From: Anomaloglossus baeobatrachus
Lineage: Eukaryota; Chordata; Amphibia; Anura; Aromobatidae
Assembly (NCBI RefSeq): GCF_048569485.1
Contig: NC_134356.1
Coordinates: 467,127,820-467,191,819, forward strand
Length of the DNA: 64,000 nt
Direction of reading: 5' to 3'
The first letter of the stretch is position 1. Each line of letters opens with the position of its first letter. This document shows positions 56,391 through 64,000 of the stretch, in pieces. The notes below the pieces were generated by a model. That model did no database searches and was not told where the DNA came from. It saw only the letters and a list, made by a program, of their open reading frames with translations. The translations under genes and the position numbers were made by a program.

Positions 56391-59300
56391 GCTAGAACAG
56401 GCCATGGATCCCGCCAAAGCACTAGCGGCCTTGCAGCAGGAACTCACACACCAGCGCGAGACCCAGACCCGCATGCTGAACTTCATGTCTTCTGTGGATA
56501 CCCGCCTGAACACGCTACAAGCGATGGCCACATCCTTGGCATCTCAGGTTTCCACTGTAAAATCCACGGCCACAGCTCCCGTGGCAGCCTCCTCGGATGC
56601 TTCCAGACTTCGTTTGGCCTCACCACCCCGGTACGCCGGAGATCCCAAGACCTGCAGGGGATTCATCAATCAATGCTCTCTCCATTTCAAGCCGCTGCCG
56701 CACCTTTTTGCCTCTGACCAAGCCAAGGTCGCGTTCATGATGTCCCATCTAGAGGGAGAGGCACTGGCCTGGATGAACCCCTTGTGGGAGAAGGAGGATC
56801 CGGTAACCACCAACATCCAGGAATTCCTGCAGGCATTTCGTAGCACCTTTGACGAGCCCGGACGCGCCTCCGCGTCTGCCTCATCTCTCCTCCGGCTACG
56901 TCAGGGGACTCTGACGGTGGGCCAATATGCCATTCGTTTTCGCACTTTGGCTTCGGAACTCGGGTGGAACAATGAGGCCCTAACCGCCGCCTTCTGGGAG
57001 GGACTCTCGGGTCGTATTAAAGATGAGCTGGCTGGTCGTGACGTGCCGTCCACCCTGGATGCCCTGATTGCCCTAGCGACTCGAGTGGATCTTCGCTTTC
57101 AGGAACGATCCAAAGAAGTGTCCCGCGAGAGGTGTCCGATACGGCACTCCTCCCCACCACAGAAGTCCATCGCTCCCCAGTTGGTGTCACCTGGCGTGTC
57201 TACCTCCGAGCCCATGCAGATTGACCGCCTGAAGCAGTCGGAACAACGCCGAGCAGAACGACTAGCAAAGGGTCTCTGCTTCTACTGCAGTGATGGCACA
57301 CACCTGCTACGCTCTTGTCCCGAGAAGCCGGGAAACTCCAAAGCCTAGGCTTGGTAGGAGAGGCCACCCTAGGTGCTGGGACTCTCTCAGACTCCGTTAC
57401 CTGGACTATTCAAATCACTACAGAAGAGATCCGGTTCACGGCAGAGGCGTATCTCGATTCCGGAGCAGCAGGCAACTTCATCCAGCAGGCCACGGTGGAT
57501 AAGTACCAGGTGCCTGTCCTCCCACTAGAGAAACCACTGGTGATCGCCTCTGTTGATGGGAAACCGCTCTCTGACACCGTCTCACTGATCACCAAGCCTG
57601 TGGAAGTACGGATCGGTGCTCTGCACACCGAGAAGATCACCTTCTACGTCATCCCGCGCATGTCTCATCAGATCCTGCTGGGACTTCCATGGTTACGGAC
57701 ACACGAACCATCGGTCAGCTGGAGTACAGGTGAAATCACCCAATGGGGCTCCTAGTGTCACGAGAGATGTCTGAAATCCATCCAGCCCGTCCGACGCCCT
57801 CCGGTTCCAGAGTCTCTACCAGGACTGCCTTCTGCCTACGGGTCCTTCACGGACGTGTTTGATAAAAAGGAGTCAGAGGTACTACCGCCTCATCGTCCCT
57901 ACGACTGTGCCATCGAGTTACTGCCAGGAACTACGCCTCCTCGAGGACGGATATACCCCTTGTCCCCTGCTGAAACACGAGCTATGTCTGCCCATATCAC
58001 CGAGAGCCTAGCTAAGGGGTTCATTCGGAGGTCCTCGTCCCCTGCCGGAGCAGGGTTTTTCTTCGTCAAGAAGAAGGAAGGTGATCTGCGCCCTTGTATT
58101 GACTACCGGGGATTAAACCAGATCACCGTAAAGAACAAATACCCTCCGCCGCTTATCCCCGAACTATTCGATCGGCTCCGAGGAGCCCGTGTATTCACCA
58201 AGTTGGACCTCCGTGGGGCCTATAACCTGGTTCGCATTCGCTCTGGAGACGAATGGAAAACCGCATTCAACACTCGGGATGGGCACTACGAGTATTGTGT
58301 CATGCCCTTTGGTCTGTGTAATGCTCCGGCAGTCTTCCAAGAACTGGTGAACGACGTGTTCAGAGATCTCCTCTATGTCTGTGTCGTGGTGTATCTGGAC
58401 GACATTCTAGTCTTCTCTCCGGATCTACAAACCCACCGAGAGAACGTGCAGCTAGTCCTCCAGAGGCTTAGAGAGAATCGTCTGTACGCCAAGTACGAGA
58501 AATGCATCTTTGAAAAGTCGTCTCTTCCCTTCCTGGGTTATGTAATCTCGGACACTGGCCTGCAGATGGACCCAGAGAAAGTGTCTGCCATCATCAACTG
58601 GCCTCCTCCTTCCGGACTGAAGGCTATCCAACGCTTTCTCGGCTTTGCGAACTACTACCGTCAATTCATCCCGCATTTCTCTGCCTTGACTGCACCTCTC
58701 TCTGCCTTGACTAAGAAAGGAGCTAATCCTAAGGACTGGTCCCCGGCGGCCGATGCCGCGTTCTGCTCCTTGAAACAGGCGTTTGCTTCTTCCCCGGTTC
58801 TCCATCGCCCTGAATTGAACCGACAGTTCACCTTAGAGGTGGATGCCTCCTCCTCAGGAGCCGGGGCAGTGTTGATGCAGAACTCCTCCTCCGGAAAGAT
58901 GGTCACTTGTGGATTCTTCTCCAAGAGCTTCTCGGCACCCGAACGCAACTACACCATTGGGGATCGGGAGCTACTGGCCGTGAAGCTGGCCTTGGAGGAA
59001 TGGCGCTACCTCTTGGAGGGAGCTGTATACCCTGTAATCATATACACGGACCACAAGAATCTGGAATACCTGCGGTCTGCCCAAAGACTGAATCCACGAC
59101 AAGCCCGCTGGTCCTTGTTCTTTACTCGATTTGATTTCCAACTCCATTTTCGGCCTGCGGATAAGAACGTGCGGGCAGACGCTCTGTCCAGATCCTTCGT
59201 GCCCGTGGAGTTGGAGGAGGAGACATAGCAGCCCATCATCAACCCCAGTAAAGTCGTTCCGGTGACTCCTGTCGCTCTAACTCAGATACCCCCTGGGAAA

Positions 59301-60598
59301 ACCTATGTCTCAGATACTGACAGACAGAGAGTCCTGCACTGGGGCCATGCTTCTAAGATCGCCGGCCATGCTGGTCAGAAGAAGACTTGGAGTACGATTG
59401 TCCGTCACTACTGGTGGCCGTCCCTCCGTAAAGACGTCGCAACCTTCGTCTCAGCCTGTCCATCCTGTGCCCGGAACAAGACTCCCAAGCACCTACCCTA
59501 TGGACGTCTTCTGCCTTTGCCCATTCCTTCCGTTCCGTGGCAACATATCGCAATGGACTTCATTACGGACTTACCCTTATCCTCCGGACATACGGTCATA
59601 TGGGTTGTGGTGGATCGCTTCTCAAAGATGGCCCACTTCGTTCCCATGGCAGGGCTGCCCTCTGCCCAGGAGCTAGCTGACTCCTTCATACAGCACATAT
59701 TCCGATTGCATGGCTTCCCCGCACACATTGTGTCTGACAGAGGAACTCAGTTTACCTCGCGCTTCTGGAGGGCTCTCTGCAAACATCTGGGAGTGTCCTT
59801 GGACTTTTCTTCAGCCTACCATCCTCATGCGAATGGCCAAGTGGAACGGGTCAATCAGATCCTGACCTCCTTCCTGCGCCACTACGTCAACATCCATCAT
59901 GACGATTGGTCCACGCTCCTACCTTGGGCTGAGTTCTCCCATAACCAGCACATCAGTGAGTCCACCTCCAGCTCTCCCTTTCAGATCGTTTATGGACTGC
60001 AGCCTTCTGTCCCGTTGCCAGTATCCTTGGCTTCCGACGTCCCCGCAGCAGATGCTCTGGTTCGGGACTTTTCAGCCATATGGAACTCTGTCAAGTCGTC
60101 CCTAGAACGTGCTTCATTGCGGATGAAGAGACATGCGGACAAAAGGCGCCTGGATCCCCCGTGTTTCTCCCCAGGTGATCTGGTCTGGCTTGCATCCAGA
60201 TATGTCCGATTGAAGTTACCCTCGTACAAGTTGGGTCCTCGCTACATCGGGCCGTTTAAGATCATCAGCAAGATCAATGCAGTCTCCTACAAGCTGCAGC
60301 TCCCGGCCACGATGCGGATACCCAACTCCTTCCATGTCTCCTTACTCAAGCCTGTTGTCCTTGGTCCCTTCTCCACTGAGGTCGGTACTGCTCCCCCTCC
60401 TATTGCTGACGATGACATCTATGCGGTAAGGGATATCGTGGCCATGAAGACCGTGCGAGGTCGGCAATACTTCCTGGTAGACTGGGCGGGTTATGGTCCC
60501 GAGGATCGATCCTGGGAGCCCCGGGAGAATGTTGGCACTCCTCTGATTCGTGCCTTCCTGTCCCGCTTGCGGGGAGGGGGGTGTGGGGGAGGGGGTAC

Positions 60599-61428
60599 TG
60601 TCACGCTTCCCGGTCCCCTGGTCTCGTTCTCCGGTCCCCGTGGCCCGCTCCCCACTCCCCGGCGGCGTCCCCTGCTCACCACTCCGGTCCCGGCCTCTTC
60701 TTCCCCGCCTGCGGCCTCCATGCGTCCAGCTCCCTGCTCCCGGCGCTCCTCTGCGACGTGGGACTCCCAGCCGGGCGCTCCTGCTTCCTCCTCACCGCTT
60801 CCTGGACTGGCTTCTGGCACACGGGCCTCGCGCATGCGCATTAGGGCGCGCGCGCGGTCATTGACCCTTTCTTAAAGGGCCAGCACCCAGAAACAGGATA
60901 TTGCATAGACAGGTACAGGGTATATTAGGTTTCTCTTTCCTGGTGGGCGGGGCCTGTTCTACGTGTTTAGCAAGCTAGTGTTCAGGTCCCCGTATTGCTT
61001 TGCCCTGTGCTTTGCCTTGTATTAACCCTGTCCTGTCTCGTAGAGCCTGTCCTGCCACACCAGTCGCTCCGAACCAAGTCCATCCCTGGACCCTGACGGT
61101 GACTTCGGCGGATGTCCCACCACCTCTGCAGCTCCGCCAGTCTCCAGTCCCTGGCTCCGTTCGGTGACCCGTTCCAGCGCTCAGCAGGTTCCGGATCCCG
61201 CCTGACCCTACAACCCGGACTCGGACCCTGAGCCTCGTCACCCGGACTACCGTCCAGAACTCCGTGGGTTCAGCATCATCCACCTTTCCTGCTCCTCTTT
61301 GGACTGTCCAGCTACCTATAGTGCTTCAGCTGCCGTGCATCAGGACCCTCTGGTGGGGTGACCGGCCTGGCTGCCTCCTCAGGGCAAATCGGTGTACGGT
61401 CCAGTGCTTCCACCACCCGGACGTAACA
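60599..61428 (+). repeat. 3' LTR of the chromovirus
   Basis: 830-bp LTR, same ends as the 5' copy, preceded by a G-rich tract (GGAGGGGG). Short open frames inside it are not genes. Confidence 0.92.
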
Positions 61429-61433
61429 AATAC

Positions 61434-62065
61434 ACACCTCAGCTGCTGTAGAACCCCATAATACACACCTCAGCTGCTGCAGAACCCCATGATATACATC
61501 TCAGCTGCTGCAGACTCCCATAATACACAACTCAGCGGCTGCAGAACCCCATAATACACATCTCAGCTGCTGCAGAACCTCATAATACACATCTCAGCTG
61601 CTGCAGAACCCCATAATACACACCTCAGCTGCTGCAGAACCCCATAATACACACCTCAGCTGCTGCAGAACCCCATGATACACATCTCAGCTGCTGCAGA
61701 ACCCCATAATACACAACTCAGCGGCTGCAGAACCCCATAATACACAACTCAGCGGCTGCAGAACCCCATAATACACATCTCAGCTGCTGCAGAACCCCAT
61801 AATACACATCTCAGCTGCTGCAGAACCGCATAATACACATTTCAGCTGCTGCAGAACCCCATAATACACATCTCAGCTGCTGCAGAACCCCATAATACAC
61901 AACTCAGCGGCTGCAGAACCCCATAATACACAACTCAGCTGCTGCAGAACCCCATAATACACACCTCAGCTGCTGCAGAACCCCATAATACACACCTTAG
62001 CTGCTGCAGGACCTCATCATACACAACTCAGCTGCTGCAGAACCTTATAATACACCTCAGCTGCT
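61434..62065. repeat. 31-bp minisatellite, right block
   Basis: About 20 further copies of the 31-bp unit. Variants CTCAGCGGCTGCAG and CACATCTCAGC alternate in short blocks. Confidence 0.93.
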
Positions 62066-62109
62066 GACGATGCATTACATTGATAGAATGGCCTTCATAA
62101 CAACATTAA

Positions 62110-62701
62110 GGGGCACTTTGCACACTGCGACATCGCAGGTGCGATGTCGGTGGGGTCAAATTGAAAATGACGCACTTCCGGCATCGCATGCGACATCGCA
62201 GTGTGTAAAGGCTGGATGATACGATTAACGAGCGCAAAAGCGTCGTAATCGTATCATCGGTACAGCGTCGGCGTAATCCATAATTACGCTGACGCAATGG
62301 TCCGATGTTGTTCCTCGCTCCTGCGGCAGCACACATCGCTGTGTGTGAAGTCGCAGGAGCGAGGAACATCTCCTACCGGCCTCACTGCGGCTTCCGTAGG
62401 ATATGCGGAAGGAAGGAGGTGGGCAGGATGTTTACATCCTGCTCATCTCCGCCCCTCCGCTCTGATTGGCCGCCTGCCGTGTGACGTCGCAGTGACGCCG
62501 CACGACCCGCCCCCTTAACAAGGAGGCGGGTCGCCGGCCACAGGGACGTCGCACGGCAGGTGAGTGTGTGTGTGAAGCTGGCGTAGCGATAACTTTCGCT
62601 ACGCCAGCTATCACCACATATCGCTGCTGCGACGGGGGCGGGCACTATCGCACTCGGCATCGCAGCATCGGCCTGCGATGTCGTAGTGTGCAAAGCCCGC
62701 C
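62110..62701. mobile_element. TAA-flanked MITE, PIF/Harbinger-like (592 bp)
   Basis: Left end GGGGCACTTTGCACACTGCG, right end (complement) GGCGGGCTTTGCACACTACG, both followed by ACATCGCA. Flanked by TAA at 62,107-62,109 and 62,702-62,704, the PIF/Harbinger target type. The inside is rich in CpG and inverted repeats. No transposase. Confidence 0.75.
62577..62608. repeat. Hairpin inside the MITE
   Basis: GCTGGCGTAGCGA pairs exactly with TCGCTACGCCAGC around a short TAACTT loop. Confidence 0.85.
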
Positions 62702-62704
62702 TAA

Positions 62705-63075
62705 GGCTAAGTTCACACAGGACAACTTTTGTTGCATTTTTGAGGTCACAAAGATGCCCCCATATGCAGCATTTCCTCCTCCCAGCAAAGTCTATGGGAT
62801 TGCTCTTTTGAAGTCTGCACTGGGCATCTTTTGTTGGCTGCATCTTGGCTGCATTTTTGAAGATGCAGCTGTCAGTTCTTTTAGCGTTTTCATTTTTGAA
62901 CCCTTCCAGTCAATAGATTAGACTTAAAAACCGCATTAGGCAAAACGCGGTAAAAATGTGTCAAAAACACATTGCGTTTTTTTATGTGTTTTTGCCGGGG
63001 TGCATTTTTGGTGCATTCTTGGGACAAAAACACTGCATATTTGTGGTATAAAAGATGCCCCGTGTGAACATACCC
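62705..63075. mobile_element. Second TAA-flanked MITE (371 bp)
   Basis: Left end GGCTAAGTTCACAC, right end (complement) GGGTATGTTCACAC, with TAA at 62,702-62,704 and 63,076-63,078. It shares the left TAA with the right side of the preceding MITE, so one inserted at the other's edge. The inside is T-rich with AAAACGCGGT/GCGTTTT-type inverted motifs. Confidence 0.65.
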
Positions 63076-63078
63076 TAA

Positions 63079-63429
63079 ACCATTCCATGTGATGTGCAGA
63101 CGGCAGTGAGGCCATGTAACATATGAGACTCCGCTGCTATTTTCTACCAGGTAAGGAATCTGACAGCTGATTCCTCCTGCACGACCCCCGCGTGGAAGGA
63201 ATCAGACGCCGGCTCCATTATTGCAGTCGTGCATATTTTACTATGATGCTTCCACATTTCAGATAAAACACATTTTATCTCTGCCGAGGACGATGCAGTC
63301 AGGATGGGGAGCCTGGGAGGCCGGTGCCCAATGGCTTCTCCCTGCTCTGCTGCCGCGGACTGACCGGTGTCTCCTCTGTGTCTGACATTCTGCACATTGA
63401 CTGGTCGAACCCCCAAAATGTGTAATATA
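63079..63429. other. No gene recognised
   Basis: Unique-looking sequence. A 90-codon open frame on minus (63,144-63,416) has no domain. Confidence 0.4.
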
Positions 63430-63620
63430 CACTGTTATGATTTCATTTGCCAATGAAATCACTCACAAGTGATTTGCAGACTACGGGGTCATCTGCTGAT
63501 TGACGTCTCCTCCTGCGTCTCTCATTGTTATCATTTTCAATTTGAGAGGAACAGGAGGAGACGTCATTCTGCAGATGACCACACATTGCAAATCACATGT
63601 GAGTGATCAGGTGACAACTA
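63430..63620. repeat. Foldback element (about 185 bp)
   Basis: TCACTCACAAGTGATTTGCA at the left pairs with TGCAAATCACATGTGAGTGA at the right; GACGTCTCCTCCTG pairs with CAGGAGGAGACGTC around a centre near 63,525. No coding capacity. Confidence 0.82.
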
Positions 63621-63744
63621 CTCGAATCAGCAAGTGAAATCCTAACAGAGCGCATATTACACACCTTTAGGATATGGCAGGTCAATATTCAAAATTACAT
63701 TACATTACACACTATATGTGACATGTACAGGGCATAAGTAGGGT

Positions 63745-63829
63745 GTATAATCTAATATATAAAGGTGTGTGTGTATGTGTGTGTGTGTGTGTGTGTATGT
63801 GTGTGTATGTGTGTGTGTGTATGTGTGTG

Positions 63830-63861
<32 letters not shown>

Positions 63862-64000
63862 TGTGTGTGTGTGTGTATGTGTGTGTGTGTGTGTGTATGT
63901 GTGTGTGTGTGTCTGTGTATGTATGTATATGTGTGTGTGTGTGTGTCCATCCAATAAAGGAATCCGCACTGTCGCATTTACAATCACGAAATTTTGCACA
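63745..64000 (-). mobile_element. Copy of the 38,438 repeat tail, cut by window edge
   Basis: On minus: GTGCAAAATTTCGTGATTGT at the edge, GCGGATTCCTTTATTGGATG, a long GT/TGTATG microsatellite (about 63,764-63,945) in place of the CATA run, then TATATTAGATTA. It matches 40,440-40,556. The rest of the element lies beyond the window. Confidence 0.7.

Larger units (their letters stand above)
55561..61428 (+). mobile_element. Ty3/Gypsy chromovirus, near-complete but broken
   Basis: Two 830-bp LTRs (55,561-56,390 and 60,599-61,428) with TGT...ACA ends and a 5-bp target duplication AATAC (55,556-55,560 and 61,429-61,433). By eye the LTRs differ by roughly 1.5-2%, so it is older than the element at 25,028. 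Parts in order: gag (about 56,404-57,350), aspartic protease (about 57,400-57,740), reverse transcriptase and RNase H (about 57,855-59,228), integrase ending in a chromodomain (about 59,262-60,590), then a G-rich polypurine tract. The chromodomain places it among the chromoviruses. About two or three apparent breaks separate the coding parts, so it is treated as a fossil. Confidence 0.93.

Noticed and set aside
63705-63999. Thr/His-rich and Cys/Val-rich open frames
   Set aside because: (GT)n microsatellite translated in different frames.

Overview
The window looks like repeat-dense vertebrate nuclear DNA, most likely from a frog or toad. That host call is an inference. It rests on the mix of BED-finger hAT elements, a Tc1/mariner element, Penelope-like elements, L2 and CR1-like LINEs, Ty3/Gypsy chromoviruses and long foldback MITEs, plus one intron-free glycosyltransferase gene of clear vertebrate type. 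There is no bacterial or organellar content. I saw no tRNA, rRNA or CRISPR array.

Layout. 1-2,433: unclassified repeat sequence, then an 11-bp polypyrimidine minisatellite. 2,442-14,932: one very large hAT transposon of about 12.5 kb with a perfect 8-bp target duplication. Its transposase gene sits between a 138-bp satellite (about 21 copies) and a 234-bp satellite (about 20 copies). 14,941-22,149: a Penelope-type fragment, then a non-autonomous hAT-like element with a large foldback, split by a 3.2-kb Penelope-like element that has its own 14-bp target duplication. 22,850-28,667: a foldback, then a Tc1 element split by an L2 LINE and by a young gag-protease-only Ty3/Gypsy element. 28,668-35,640: hAT-like and other repeats, a minisatellite, CR1-like LINE copies and unclassified sequence. 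35,664-36,995: the only convincing host gene, a core-2/mucin-type beta-1,6-N-acetylglucosaminyltransferase closest to GCNT3. 37,500-44,420: a second, reverse-strand Penelope-like element with a nested repeat, and two tandem arrays (337-bp and about 395-bp units) that carry hammerhead-ribozyme motifs. 44,420-55,300: a second foldback hAT-like copy, a decayed hAT transposase, several MITEs and minisatellites. 55,310-62,065: a 31-bp minisatellite split by a 5.9-kb Ty3/Gypsy chromovirus. 62,110-64,000: two adjoining TAA-flanked MITEs, a foldback and a (GT)n-rich repeat tail.

The most interesting signals are (1) hammerhead self-cleaving ribozyme motifs in tandem, retrozyme-like arrays, the best at 44,241-44,282 (+) and 39,518-39,560 (-); (2) the giant hAT whose 3' satellite appears to have grown out of the last codons and 3' flank of its own transposase gene; and (3) a tandem array of near-perfect 40-bp-arm hairpins at 21,169-21,590. 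Apart from the GCNT gene, almost every long open frame is a mobile-element gene or an artefact of tandem repeats whose unit length is not a multiple of three.
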